The notes: generated by a model from the sequence alone, not told the origin. A DNA stretch of 64,000 nucleotides from Paractinoplanes aksuensis (GCF_024137025.1 NZ_JAMYJR010000026.1:124001-188000); one strand, 5' to 3'. Shown: positions 16,874 to 27,184, numbered from the stretch's first letter. Numbers and translations are program-made.

Positions 16874-16907
16874 ACCGTTCGGCCGATTTTGAGACTGGCC
16901 GAACGGT
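16874..16907. repeat. 11-bp inverted repeat in a divergent promoter region
   Basis: ACCGTTCGGCC (16874-16884) and GGCCGAACGGT (16897-16907) are perfect arms around 12 nt. It lies in the 356-bp gap (16658-17013) between the divergent SigE-type and NADH-dehydrogenase genes, where no gene ends, so a terminator makes no sense. It is an operator or 5'-UTR hairpin candidate. A second, weaker repeat (CAGTGC...GCACTG, 16806-16829) lies nearby; nothing else was seen in the gap. Confidence 0.6.
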
Positions 16908-17013
16908 CAACATGCCAGCGTCGGTGAATGTCTCCCGGCTCACATCGCCGGTGACGCGGTCTTCGGTAGCGTCGGTCGGGGCGTCGGTGGCGCCCAGGAG
17001 GAAAGGATCCTCA

Positions 17014-18300
17014 ATGGCACGCCCTCGCATCGTGGTCGTCGGGGCCGGCTTCGCCGGTTTCACCGCGGCCCGCGCCCTGGCCAAGCTCTCCCGCGGCGGC
17101 GCCGAGATCGTCGTGATCAATCCGACCGACTACTTCCTCTACCTGCCGCTGCTGCCCGAGGTCTCGGCCGGCATCCTCGAGCCGCGGCGGGTCACCGTCT
17201 CGCTCCAGGCCGCGTTGCCGGGCGTCCGCCTGGTGCTGGGCGAGGTCGACGGGTTCGACCTCGCGGCCCGCACGGTCTCGTTCGTCGACCCCGACGGCCG
17301 GGCCGGCTCGATCGGCTACCACCGGCTGGTGATCGCGGCCGGCAGCGTCAACAAGCTGCTGCCCGTGCCGGGGGTGACCATGTACGCGCACGGCTACCGC
17401 GGCATTCCCGAGGCGCTCTATCTGCGCGACCACATCACCCGCCAGATCGAGCTGGCCGTCAACGCCACCACCGAACAGGAGCGGCGCGCCCGGTGCACGT
17501 TCGTGGTGGCCGGCGCCGGTTACACCGGCACCGAGGTGGCGGCCCAGGGCGTGCTCTACACCAGGGCGCTCACCGCCGAGCGGCCCGAGCTGCGCGACAA
17601 GGTGCGCTGGCTCCTGCTCGACACCGCCGACCGGGTGCTGCCCAGCCTCGACCAGCGGCTGGCCGGCGCGGCCGACGGGGTGCTGCGGGCTCGCGGGGTC
17701 GAGGTGCTGCTGCGCACGAGCGTCAAGGAGGCCACCGAGGACGGTGTCCATCTGTCCACGGGCGACTTCGTGGCCACCCGCTCGCTCATCTGGTGCGTCG
17801 GCGTGCGTCCCGACCCGCTGGTGGCCGATCTGGGCCTGCCGCTCGAGCACGGCCGCCTGGTGGTCGACGAGTTCCTGGGCGTGCCCGGCCACCCCGACGT
17901 CTACGCGATCGGTGACGCCGCCGCCGTGCCCGACCTGACCCGGCCCGGCGAGCTGACCGGCATGACCGCGCAGCACGCGACCCGGCAGGGCACCACGGTG
18001 GCCCGCAACATCGCGGCCTCGTACGGGCAGGGGCGGCGGCGGGCCTACAAGCACCACGACCTCGGCTTCGTGGTCGACCTGGGCGGTCTCGACGCGGCCG
18101 CCAACCCGGTCGGCGTCCCGCTCCGGGGTTTCCCGGCCAAGGTCGTGACCCGCGGCTACCACCTGCTCTCGATGCCCGGCAACCGTGTGCGGGTGGCCAC
18201 CGACTGGCTGCTCGACGCGGTACTGCCCCGGCAGGGCGTCCAGCTGGGCCTGGTGCGGGGCACGGCCGTCCCGTTGGAGAGCTCATCGGTGTCGGGTTGA
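17014..18300 (+). CDS. Type II NADH dehydrogenase-like FAD oxidoreductase
   Basis: A 428-residue flavoprotein with two Rossmann motifs: GAGFAGFTAARAL (FAD, about residue 10) and VAGAGYTGTEVAA (NADH, about residue 163), plus the FAD-closing YAIGDAAAVPD near residue 305. The YLPLLPEVSAGILEPR segment and the C-terminal amphipathic region fit NDH-2 enzymes, which pass electrons from NADH to quinone at the inner face of the membrane without pumping protons. AGGAGG at 16996-17001 is the RBS for ATG 17014. Confidence 0.87.
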   Translation: MARPRIVVVGAGFAGFTAARALAKLSRGGAEIVVINPTDYFLYLPLLPEVSAGILEPRRVTVSLQAALPGVRLVLGEVDGFDLAARTVSFVDPDGRAGSIGYHRLVIAAGSVNKLLPVPGVTMYAHGYRGIPEALYLRDHITRQIELAVNATTEQERRARCTFVVAGAGYTGTEVAAQGVLYTRALTAERPELRDKVRWLLLDTADRVLPSLDQRLAGAADGVLRARGVEVLLRTSVKEATEDGVHLSTGDFVATRSLIWCVGVRPDPLVADLGLPLEHGRLVVDEFLGVPGHPDVYAIGDAAAVPDLTRPGELTGMTAQHATRQGTTVARNIAASYGQGRRRAYKHHDLGFVVDLGGLDAAANPVGVPLRGFPAKVVTRGYHLLSMPGNRVRVATDWLLDAVLPRQGVQLGLVRGTAVPLESSSVSG

Positions 18301-18354
18301 TGCCTGTTCGGGGGCGACCGGAGGTACCCAAGGGATTGCAAACCGTTCACAAGC

Positions 18355-18360
18355 CATAAT
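18355..18360 (+). promoter_or_regulatory. Predicted -10 box of the LamG gene
   Basis: CATAAT (5/6) lies 6 nt before ATG 18367, leaving no room for an RBS; candidate leaderless start. Confidence 0.4.
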
Positions 18361-18366
18361 TAGGAC

Positions 18367-19097
18367 ATGGGATCCCGATGGTGCGGCGTGCTGGCTGCGG
18401 TCGTCTCGGCCGCTGTCGTGATGGGCCCGGGCGCCCCCGTGTCCGCGCAGAGCCGACCGGCCGGGGAGACGCCGGCCGTGCTGATGGCCCGGTACGCCTT
18501 CAACGAGCACCCGATAGTGGACGGGTCGGGTCGTGGCCACACGCTGCGGATCATCTCGGGCCACGGCGGCGCGGTCCGCAAGGTCGCGCACGGGCAGGGT
18601 TCGGCGCTGCTGTTCCCGTCCCGCTGCCTGCTGCGCGTCTGCCCGCACGTGGCCCTGCAGACCCCGTCGACCCCCGACCTCAACCCGGGCCCGCGCGACA
18701 TCTCCTTCGGCGCCGACGTCTATCTGAGCCCGACGCAGACCAGCAAGGGCCAGAACGTCATCCAGAAGGGCTTCTCGAAGACGAGCAGTCAGTGGAAGCT
18801 GCAGATCGACGGCGTGGCCGGCCGCCCGAGCTGCGTGCTCGTGGGTGACCGGCTGCGCCGCATCCGCATGGCCACCAGCACGGTCTCGGTGGCCGACGGC
18901 CGCTGGCACCGGGTGCGGTGCTCCCGGGTCGGCAGCGTCCTGGCCGTCTTCGTCGACAACACGCTGCGCGGCCGCACGATCGTCCCGGCCTCGCTCTCGG
19001 TCACCAACAACCGTCCGATGAGCATCGGCGGCAAGGGCGCCTTCGCCGACAACGACCAGTTCAACGGCGCCCTCGACAACGTCTGGGTGCAGGTCGG

Positions 19098-19101
<4 letters not shown>
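18367..19101 (+). CDS. Secreted LamG/concanavalin-like lectin domain protein
   Basis: A 244-residue protein with a signal peptide (hydrophobic 5-25, cleavage after VSAQS) and one laminin-G/concanavalin-type beta-sandwich (about 40-243). Typical strands include YAFNEH at the start, WHRVRCSRVGSVLAVFVDN near residue 180 and FNGALDNVWVQV at the end. It binds sugars or cell-surface polymers; no catalytic residues are seen. Its stop overlaps the convergent chitinase stop by 4 bp. Confidence 0.8.
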
Positions 19102-20336
<1,235 letters not shown>

Positions 20337-20434
20337 GCCCGCCCCAGGTGATCACTCGTCCGGGTGTACGGCCGGGCCGGGTGATTCCGGGCACGGTCGG
20401 TCACCATCCGCCGTGGTTGTGCGATCGTTTGCCG

Positions 20435-22543
20435 GTGGCCATCAGCCCTCGCGATCCCGTCGCCGCCCCGGTCGCCCGCAGTTGGCGGGCCGAGCTCCGT
20501 GTCCTGCTGAGCTGGCGCCGGATCCTCAACCGGCTCCGCGCCGTGCTGCGCAGCGCGCTGGTCACCTTCGTCGTGCTCACCGTCACGCTCTGGTTGATGC
20601 CGGGTGTCGAAAGCAACGACGTTGTCGACACCCTGGGCCTGGTGGCGATCGTGGCCGGGGTCGGCGCCGTGCTGCGCCCGCTGCTGCTGCTCGGCATCAC
20701 CGCGCTCGGCGGCTGGGGCGCGATGCTGCTCGGGGTGATCGCCCAGGTCGTGGTCATCGTGGTCGCCCTCGAGCTCGACCCGGCGAACCGGATCAGCGGG
20801 CTGCCCTCGCTGGTCGTCACCGCGATCCTGGCCGTGGTCTTCGCCGCCATCGTCGACTGGATGGCCGACAGCGGCACCGAGGACACGTTCGTCCGCGAGG
20901 CCCGGCGGCTCATGCGCGGCGTCCGCCGGCGGCAGGCCCGGCTGGCCGGCGGCCCGCTGCTGACCTTCCGCCGGCCCCGTCAGGGCACCGAGCCCGGGCT
21001 GCTCATGGTCCAGCTCGACGGCCTGTCCGAGCCGGTGCTGCGCTGGGCCGTCCGCGCCGGCAACCTGCCCACGCTGGGTCACTGGCTGCGCTCCGGCAGC
21101 CACACCATGCGGGGCTGGCACACCGGCCTGCCCTCGACCACGCCCGCGTCGCAGGCCGGCATCCTGCACGGCGCGACCCGGCAGATCCCGGCCTTCCGGT
21201 GGTTCGAGAAGGACACCGGCAAGCTCATGGTGACCAACCGGCCCCGCGACGCGGCGGTGCTCGAACCGCGGCTCAGCGACGGCCGCGGCCTGCTGCGTGA
21301 CGGCGGGGTGAGCATCGGCAACGCCTTCAGCGGCGACGCGGCGGTCAGCCTGCTCACGGTGAGCCACGCCGCGCTGCCCGGCCGGTCGGCCCGGGGCTGG
21401 GCGGCGTTCATGGCCTCGCCCTACGGCTTCACCCGCGCCCTGGTCCTCGGCGTCGGCGACGTCTTCACCGAGCTCTACCAGGCCCGCCTGCAGCGCCGCC
21501 GCAACCTGCAGCCCCGGGTCAGCCGGTCCGGCGCGTTCCTGGCCCTGCGACCGGCCTCGATGCTGCTGCGCGACGTGAACGTGTCGCTGATCGCCGAGCA
21601 GATGGCCCGCGGCGCCCCGTCGATCTACTGCGACCTGGTCGACTACGACGAGGTCGCGCATCACGCGGGCCCGGCCCGGCCCGAGTCGATGCGCCAGCTC
21701 GAGAGCCTCGACCGCATGCTCGGCGTGCTCGAACGGCTGGCCCCCGAGGCGGCCCGGCGCTACCACCTGGTGGTGCTGTCCGACCACGGGCAGAGCCAGG
21801 GGGCCACGTTCAAGCAGCGCTACGGCGAGACCCTGGACGAGGTGGTCGAGCGCTTCTCGGCCCCCGACCAGGCCGACGCGCCCCAGACGCCGGCCGAGAG
21901 CGAGGCCACCCAGGAACCCGACTTCCCGGAGCCGCCGCTGGCCCCGCTGCTGGTGGTCTCGTCGGGCAACCTGGCCCTGGTCTATCTGACCCGCTTCCCC
22001 GAGCGGCTCGACCGGGCCGAGATCGACCGGGTCTACCCGCGGCTCGTCCACGGCCTGGTCGCCCATCCGGGCATCGGTCTGGTGATCGTGCAGACCGCGG
22101 ACGGGCCGGTCGCGCTGGGCGGCTCCGGCCGCCACCGGCTGACCGACGGGGTCGTCGAGGGAGTGGACCCGCTTCTGCCGTACGGTCCCCGCGCCCGGCA
22201 CGACCTGCTGCGTCACCAGCAGGCGGCCCACATCGGCGACCTGGTCCTGATCAGCTGCGTCGACCCGGTGAACGACGAGGTGGCCGCGTTCGAGGAGCTG
22301 GTCGGCTCGCACGGCGGCCTGGGCGGCTGGCAGACCGACGCCGTGCTGGTGCACCCGGCCCGCTGGCCGGTCACCGAGGACGACCTCGACGGCCCGGACG
22401 CCGTGCACCGCCAGCTGGTCGAGTGGCTGGCCATGCTCGGCCTGCGCACCCAGCCCCCGGCCGCGGACGAGCAGCTCGCGCTCGAGCACGAACACATCCA
22501 AGATCAAGACATGGCGAGACTTTCGAGGACGCACGACGGTTAG
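20435..22543 (+). CDS. Membrane phosphodiesterase: holin-like TM domain fused to alkaline-phosphatase-superfamily domain
   Basis: About 702 residues. The first ~150 hold four TM helices (LVTFVVLTVTLWLMPG and following) like the phage-holin IV/Mycobacterium membrane family. From ~185 there is an AlkP-superfamily nucleotide pyrophosphatase/phosphodiesterase core: metal site MVQLDGLSEP, nucleophile Thr in GLPSTTPASQAG, YDEVAHHAG and SDHGQSQG as further metal ligands. An acidic, disordered insert occupies ~485-510. GTG 20435 is one of several possible starts and has no clear RBS. Substrate unknown; it could act on a phospho-polymer at the membrane. Confidence 0.82.
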   Translation: MAISPRDPVAAPVARSWRAELRVLLSWRRILNRLRAVLRSALVTFVVLTVTLWLMPGVESNDVVDTLGLVAIVAGVGAVLRPLLLLGITALGGWGAMLLGVIAQVVVIVVALELDPANRISGLPSLVVTAILAVVFAAIVDWMADSGTEDTFVREARRLMRGVRRRQARLAGGPLLTFRRPRQGTEPGLLMVQLDGLSEPVLRWAVRAGNLPTLGHWLRSGSHTMRGWHTGLPSTTPASQAGILHGATRQIPAFRWFEKDTGKLMVTNRPRDAAVLEPRLSDGRGLLRDGGVSIGNAFSGDAAVSLLTVSHAALPGRSARGWAAFMASPYGFTRALVLGVGDVFTELYQARLQRRRNLQPRVSRSGAFLALRPASMLLRDVNVSLIAEQMARGAPSIYCDLVDYDEVAHHAGPARPESMRQLESLDRMLGVLERLAPEAARRYHLVVLSDHGQSQGATFKQRYGETLDEVVERFSAPDQADAPQTPAESEATQEPDFPEPPLAPLLVVSSGNLALVYLTRFPERLDRAEIDRVYPRLVHGLVAHPGIGLVIVQTADGPVALGGSGRHRLTDGVVEGVDPLLPYGPRARHDLLRHQQAAHIGDLVLISCVDPVNDEVAAFEELVGSHGGLGGWQTDAVLVHPARWPVTEDDLDGPDAVHRQLVEWLAMLGLRTQPPAADEQLALEHEHIQDQDMARLSRTHDG

Positions 22544-22550
22544 GCTCTTT

Positions 22551-23672
22551 GTGCCTCGTCTTCTCGTCCCCCTGGTCGTCCTGATCGCTCTGCTCGTCCC
22601 GCCGTCCGCCGCGCCCGCGGCGGTCCCGCAGGCCCGGTCCTCCGCACCCACGTTCAACGGTGGTGTCTACGCGATCGCCCACCGCGGTGCGACGGTCTAT
22701 GTCGGGGGCTCGTTCACCACGGCCACCGCGGCTGGGCGTACCTACCCGCGCGACCGGCTGGCCGCGTTCGACTCGCGCACCGGCAAGATGCTCGACTGGT
22801 CCCCGCGCGCCGACGGTGTGGTCCGAGCCCTGGCCGCCACCCCCGACAGCGTCTACGCGGCCGGCGACTTCCACCGCGTCGACGGCGAGCACCGCGACTC
22901 GCTGGCCCGCCTCCACCCCACCTCCGGCGACCTCCGGTCGTTCCAGCACACCCTGGCCGGTACGGCCTACGCGCTGGCCGTCGGCAACGGCCGGCTCTAC
23001 CTGGGTGGCAGCTTCGCCGACGTCTCCGGCCAGAAGCGCAGCAACCTGGCCGCCTTCTCGTTGACCACCGGCAAGCTCGACCCGGTCTGGCGCCCGGCCG
23101 CCGACGACACCGTGCACGCGCTCGCGGTCACCGGCCCCCGGGTCTATCTGGGTGGTGGCTTCCACACCGTGAACGCGGTCAAGGGCACTTTGCGGCTGGC
23201 CGGCGTCAACGGCACGAGCGGGGTGGTCGAGCCGCGCTTCCGGCCGCGGGTGCCGGCCGAGGTGCGGGCGATCTCGCTCGACCCCCTGGGCGTGCACGTG
23301 GCCACGGCCGGTCAGGGCGGACGGGCCATCGCGTACGGATGGACCGGCGCGATGCGCTGGCAGCGGGTGTTCGACGGTGACGCCTCGGCCATCGCCACCA
23401 CCGGCGGCATCACCTACGTGGGCGGGCACTTCGACAACGCCTGCGTCACCGAGCGCAACGGCCTCAAGGGCGGCTGCGTGGACGGCGCCCGGGCCCGGTT
23501 CAAGCTGGCCGCCGTGACCTCGAAGGGCCAGCTCACCGGGTGGGCGCCGACGGCCAACGGGGTGATCGGCGTCCGCGTGCTGAGCGTCAACCACGTGGCC
23601 GGCACGATCGAGGTCGGCGGCGACTTCACGACGATCAACGGCCAGGACCGCCGCCGGTTCGCCGCTTTCTGA
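22551..23672 (+). CDS. Secreted beta-propeller (delta-60-repeat-like) protein
   Basis: A 373-residue protein with a signal peptide (2-24, ends APAA) and about six to seven ~45-residue repeats of the form VYVGGSFTT...AAFD, YAAGDFHRVDG, LYLGGSFADVSG. This is the delta-60-like propeller found in secreted actinobacterial proteins. No catalytic site visible. GTG 22551 lies 8 bp after the previous stop; TAGGCT at 22541-22546 could alternatively drive a leaderless transcript. Confidence 0.72.
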   Translation: MPRLLVPLVVLIALLVPPSAAPAAVPQARSSAPTFNGGVYAIAHRGATVYVGGSFTTATAAGRTYPRDRLAAFDSRTGKMLDWSPRADGVVRALAATPDSVYAAGDFHRVDGEHRDSLARLHPTSGDLRSFQHTLAGTAYALAVGNGRLYLGGSFADVSGQKRSNLAAFSLTTGKLDPVWRPAADDTVHALAVTGPRVYLGGGFHTVNAVKGTLRLAGVNGTSGVVEPRFRPRVPAEVRAISLDPLGVHVATAGQGGRAIAYGWTGAMRWQRVFDGDASAIATTGGITYVGGHFDNACVTERNGLKGGCVDGARARFKLAAVTSKGQLTGWAPTANGVIGVRVLSVNHVAGTIEVGGDFTTINGQDRRRFAAF

Positions 23673-23719
23673 CGACGTCACGCCGATCACTCCACGGTCC
23701 GCGAGCGGGGCCCGGCCCA

Positions 23720-23725
23720 TAAACT
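23720..23725 (+). promoter_or_regulatory. Predicted -10 box of the Dyp peroxidase gene
   Basis: TAAACT ends 7 nt before ATG 23733 and no RBS is present between them; candidate leaderless start. Confidence 0.4.
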
Positions 23726-23732
23726 CCGGTTC

Positions 23733-24725
23733 ATGACCGCGCCCCGCTCCGTCGGCCCGACCGTCGCCTCGCAGGCCGTGCTGGCCCCGCTCACCGACGC
23801 CGCGATCTTCCTCGTGGCCACCGTCCGCCCCGGCGGCGAACAGGCCGTGCGCGACCTGCTCGAAGACCTGAGCGGGCTGCAGCGTACGGTCGGTTTCCGG
23901 CTGCCCGCGGCCCAGCTCTCCTGCGTCACCGGCATCGGCTCCGACCTGTGGGACAGGCTCTTCGCCGGCCCCCGCCCGGCCGAGCTGCACCGCTTCCGGG
24001 CCTGGAAGGGTCCGAAGCACAGCGCGCCGTCGACGCCGGGCGACCTGCTCTTCCACATCCGGGCCGGGCAGATGGACGTCTGTTTCGAGCTGGCCGCCAA
24101 GATCGGCGAGCGGCTGCGCGGCGCGGGCGACATCGTGGACGAGACGCACGGCTTCAAATACTTCGACGAGCGCGACCTGCTCGGCTTCGTCGACGGCACC
24201 GAGAACCCGAGCGGGGCCAAGGCGATGGCCGCGGTCGTGATCGGCGACGAGGACGAGGCCTTCTCCGGCGGCAGCTACGTCATGGTGCAGAAGTACATCC
24301 ACGACCTCGAGGCCTGGAACGCCCTCAAGGTCGAGGACCAGGAGGCCGCGATCGGGCGCCGCAAGCTCGACAACGTCGAGATCCCCGACGAGGACAAGGC
24401 GCCCAACTCGCACGTCAAGCTCAACGTGATCGAGGACGAGGACGGCAACGAGTTCAAGATCCTGCGGGACAACATGCCGTTCGGCTCGGTCAAGGAGGGC
24501 GAGTTCGGCACGTACTACATCGCCTACGCGGCCACTCCCGACGTGCCCGAGCTGATGCTGCGCCGCATGTTCCTCGGCGAGCCCTACGGCACGTACGACC
24601 GCATCCTCGACTTCTCGACCGCGCTCACCGGGTCGTTGTTCTACGTGCCGACCGTCGACTTCCTCGACGACCTGCCGCCCTCAGCCCAGCAACCGGGCCA
24701 GGTCGGCCAGGGTGTCGAGCCTTAG
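23733..24725 (+). CDS. Dye-decolorizing peroxidase (Dyp type)
   Basis: A 330-residue haem peroxidase with the Dyp signature GFVDGTENP (GxxDG, distal Asp) near residue 152 and the proximal haem-ligand His in NSHVKLN near residue 226. The FRAWKGP and FGTYYIAYAATP segments complete the dimeric alpha/beta fold. No signal peptide, so likely cytosolic or encapsulin cargo, although no encapsulin gene is nearby. It oxidises dyes and phenolics with H2O2. The last 45 bp overlap the convergent HAD gene. Confidence 0.93.
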   Translation: MTAPRSVGPTVASQAVLAPLTDAAIFLVATVRPGGEQAVRDLLEDLSGLQRTVGFRLPAAQLSCVTGIGSDLWDRLFAGPRPAELHRFRAWKGPKHSAPSTPGDLLFHIRAGQMDVCFELAAKIGERLRGAGDIVDETHGFKYFDERDLLGFVDGTENPSGAKAMAAVVIGDEDEAFSGGSYVMVQKYIHDLEAWNALKVEDQEAAIGRRKLDNVEIPDEDKAPNSHVKLNVIEDEDGNEFKILRDNMPFGSVKEGEFGTYYIAYAATPDVPELMLRRMFLGEPYGTYDRILDFSTALTGSLFYVPTVDFLDDLPPSAQQPGQVGQGVEP

Positions 24726-25307
24726 GTCGCCGTCGAGGCCGCGCAGGGCGGCCGTGTGCGCGCCCGCGGCCCGGCCCGCGGCCAGGCCGACCTCGGCGTC
24801 CTCGATCACCAGGCAGTCGGCCGGGTCGACGCCGAGCTGTTCGGCCGCGCGCAGGTAGCCCTCGGGGTCGGGCTTGCCGGCCGCGATGTCGTCGGTCGTC
24901 ACCAGCACCGGCGCGGTGATGCCGGCCGCGGCCAGGCGGGCCTTGGCCAGCCGGCTGTCGGCGCTGGTGACCACGGCCCAGGGCAGGCCGCGCAGGGTGA
25001 GCTGCACGAGCAGCTCGTGGGCGCCCGGGGTGGCCGTGATGTCGGAGAGATCGTCGTACTGCAGCTCGAGCTGGCGGGCCGAGGCCACCACCATGGCCGC
25101 CTCGTCGAGGTGGGGCAGCAGCTTGCGGACGGTGGTCGCGCTGGGGCTGCCGTGAGCCATCTCGTACGCCTGCTCGCCGTCAACGCCGTACTCGGCGGCC
25201 CAGGCCAGCCAGGAGCGCAGTACGGCCCCGTCCGAGTCGACCAGGGTGCCGTCCATGTCGAACAGCACCGCCCGCACCTGGCTGACGTCGAATTGCTCCT
25301 CGGGCAC
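24681..25307 (-). CDS. HAD-superfamily phosphatase (phosphoglycolate/sugar-phosphate type)
   Basis: A 208-residue hydrolase with all HAD motifs: DMDGTLVDSD (motif I, nucleophile Asp near residue 17), TSAD (motif II), Lys in GKPDPEGY (motif III) and IEDAEVG (motif IV); the helical C1 cap lies between I and II. It dephosphorylates a small sugar phosphate. GTG 25307 is chosen because GGAGG lies 6 nt upstream; longer frames to 25331 or 25388 add non-conserved residues. Confidence 0.9.
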   Translation of the reverse strand: MPEEQFDVSQVRAVLFDMDGTLVDSDGAVLRSWLAWAAEYGVDGEQAYEMAHGSPSATTVRKLLPHLDEAAMVVASARQLELQYDDLSDITATPGAHELLVQLTLRGLPWAVVTSADSRLAKARLAAAGITAPVLVTTDDIAAGKPDPEGYLRAAEQLGVDPADCLVIEDAEVGLAAGRAAGAHTAALRGLDGDLRLDTLADLARLLG

Positions 25308-25373
25308 CTGAAACCTCCACCGATCGCGCATAGTCCCGGCGATCATTGTCCCTGGTAGTACGCGACGGAAGGC

Positions 25374-25419
25374 GTACGGGTAGCCCACGGCCGGATCGGC
25401 GCGCGGGCTGCCCGCGTAC
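25374..25419 (-). terminator. Imperfect hairpin after the coiled-coil gene
   Basis: GTACGGGTAGCCC (25374-25386) pairs with GGGCTGCCCGCGTAC (25405-25419) with a 2-nt bulge. It starts 5 bp after the stop of the minus-strand gene at 25424 and precedes the HAD start. Confidence 0.4.
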
Positions 25420-25423
25420 GAAA

Positions 25424-26059
25424 TTATTGAGTGCGCTTGCGGGGGACGCCGCGCCGAGCGGTCGTGGCCGGCGCCGGCGTTTCGGCCACCGCGGCCGTCT
25501 TGCGCGGAGCACGCGTGCGCGGCGTCGCGGCCGCCGACGAGGCGGCGTTCGCGGCAGTCCGGCGAGCGGCCGTGGCCCGGGCGGTGTTCGAGGTGGCCGG
25601 GGGAGCGGTCTCGGCAGGAACCGCAGCGGCGCTCTCGGCGGGCACCGGCGGAATCACGGCCGGCAGCGCGGGGCTGACCGGCGCGACGGCCGGAGCCTCG
25701 GACCCGGCGGCCGACGCCCGGTCCCTTTCCTTCTCGCGCCGGATCAGGTCGGCGAGCAGGCTTTTGCCGTACTTGTCCTCGAGCGCGGATGCCTTGTCGT
25801 GCGCCTTGCTCGCCTTGGTCACGGCCTTCTTGTGGGCCTTGGTCAGCCTGTCCTTGTCGCGGGCCTGAGTCTTGAGCGCCCGCTTGAGCCGCCTCGCCTC
25901 GGCCTCGGCGTTGCGCAGGGCCTGCTTCTGCTGCGCGGTCAGGTCGGCGTTGGTGCGCAGCCTGTTCTCGAGTTCGGTGACGGTCGTCCTCGTCCGCTCC
26001 ACGGCGGTGTGCGCGGCCGCGGTCTGCTCCCGGCGGCGGTCGAGCTGTTTGCTGGTCAC
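25424..26059 (-). CDS. Hypothetical coiled-coil protein with Ala/Pro-rich tail
   Basis: A 211-residue protein. Residues ~1-105 are strongly heptad-like and charged (MTSKQLDRRREQTAAAH, LENRLRTNADLTAQQKQAL, ending in a Lys-rich stretch); residues ~115-211 are Ala/Pro/Thr-rich and finish with a basic RRGVPRKRTQ. It could be a nucleoid- or envelope-associated scaffold; no family recognised. GTG 26059 has AGGAG 5 nt upstream. Confidence 0.6.
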   Translation of the reverse strand: MTSKQLDRRREQTAAAHTAVERTRTTVTELENRLRTNADLTAQQKQALRNAEAEARRLKRALKTQARDKDRLTKAHKKAVTKASKAHDKASALEDKYGKSLLADLIRREKERDRASAAGSEAPAVAPVSPALPAVIPPVPAESAAAVPAETAPPATSNTARATAARRTAANAASSAAATPRTRAPRKTAAVAETPAPATTARRGVPRKRTQ

Positions 26060-26110
26060 GGCTTCTCCTTCCCTCTCGATGGCCCTACCCCAGCCGCGGG
26101 CGGGCAACCG

Positions 26111-26779
26111 TCAGGAGGGTGTGTCCTGCGCCGCGGCGGGATCGGCCTTGCGCGCGCGACGGCGGCGGATGTGCCGCACGTGCAGCGCCACGTAACCCGC
26201 CACGGCCAGCACGACGGCCGTGATGGCCCACCACTTGTATCGGTGGGCGTGCTCGATGATCTCGACGAGATGGGTGCCGAGCAGGTACGCGATGGTCGTC
26301 CAGAAGCCTACCCAGAGGGCGGCGCCGATGGCGTTGTAGAGCAGGAACGTGCGCCACGGCATAGCGGTGATGCCCGCGATCACACCGTTGAACTGGCGCA
26401 GCCCGTCGATGAACCGGGCCACCAGCACCACCCGGCCGCCGCGGCGCGCGAAGAAGCCCTCGGCCCGGGCCAGCCGCTCGGGGGTCAGGAACACGTATTT
26501 GCCCCAGCGCAGGGCCAGCTTGCGACCGCCCCGGACGCCGATCCAGTAGCCGATGTTGTCGCCCACCACGGCCGCGACGAACGAGATGGCGGCCACCGCG
26601 ACGATGTTCATCCGGCCGGCGCCCGCGTAGATGGCCGCGGCCACCATGATCGTCTGACCGGGAGCGGGCACCCCGAAGCTCTCGACGCCGATCACGCCCG
26701 CGATGGCGTAGTAGCCCCAGCGATCGAGAATCGGGGCCACGCCGTGCAGGAATCCGGGAAGGTCGGCTACAGGTGGCAT
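26111..26779 (-). CDS. DedA-family membrane protein
   Basis: A 222-residue protein with five to six TM helices and the SNARE-associated/DedA core: ESFGVPAPGQT near residue 33, GDNIGYWIGVRGG near residue 73, and RFIDGLRQFNGVIAGI near residue 120. DedA proteins act as undecaprenyl-phosphate or phospholipid translocases. ATG 26779 has no strong RBS; ATG 26803 is an alternative. Confidence 0.9.
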   Translation of the reverse strand: MPPVADLPGFLHGVAPILDRWGYYAIAGVIGVESFGVPAPGQTIMVAAAIYAGAGRMNIVAVAAISFVAAVVGDNIGYWIGVRGGRKLALRWGKYVFLTPERLARAEGFFARRGGRVVLVARFIDGLRQFNGVIAGITAMPWRTFLLYNAIGAALWVGFWTTIAYLLGTHLVEIIEHAHRYKWWAITAVVLAVAGYVALHVRHIRRRRARKADPAAAQDTPS

Positions 26780-26802
26780 CGCGTCAACGGTAGCCCCAGG
26801 CA

Positions 26803-27150
26803 CTAATCAGGTTGCTCTTTGGTGCGGTGCAGGAGCCAGTTGACCCCGTCTGTGTGGATCAGGGCGTACCGGTGTGACCCCTCCCGCCCGTGCAGGGTGA
26901 AAACGAACCGCTTGTCGTTGCGGTCCTCTTCCTGCCACCAGCCGATGTCCGCGATCGACTTGTCCGCGTCGGTGTAGGTGAGGTGGTCGAGATCGTGGTC
27001 GGGCACGGCCACGGCCAGCCGGTTACGGGCCGGGTCGGTCGGCAACCCGCGCGGTACGGCCCACGACCGCAGCACGCCGTCCGCCTCGAGCCGCAGGTCG
27101 AAGTGCGGCCGTGGCTTGCGGTGGTCATGCAGCACGAAGGCAGGCTCCAC
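26803..27150 (-). CDS. Stand-alone LigD-type 3'-phosphoesterase domain
   Basis: A 115-residue protein equal to the polymerase-ligase N-terminal (PE) domain: FVLHDHRKPRPHFDLRLE (catalytic metal-binding His and Asp), SWAVPRGLP, and KRFVFTLHG followed by YALIHTDG and WLLHR. In LigD this domain trims 3' ends during non-homologous end joining; here it stands alone with no ligase or Ku nearby. GTG 27150 (MEPAF) is preferred, since a longer frame would run into the divergent MFS gene 34 bp away. Confidence 0.85.
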   Translation of the reverse strand: MEPAFVLHDHRKPRPHFDLRLEADGVLRSWAVPRGLPTDPARNRLAVAVPDHDLDHLTYTDADKSIADIGWWQEEDRNDKRFVFTLHGREGSHRYALIHTDGVNWLLHRTKEQPD

Positions 27151-27184
27151 CCCGCCGACGCTACCCTTCTGCCAGAGTGTCCCG

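Noticed and set aside
22371..24413. 680-codon minus-strand open frame
   Set aside because: Covers three unrelated plus-strand genes; low-complexity product.
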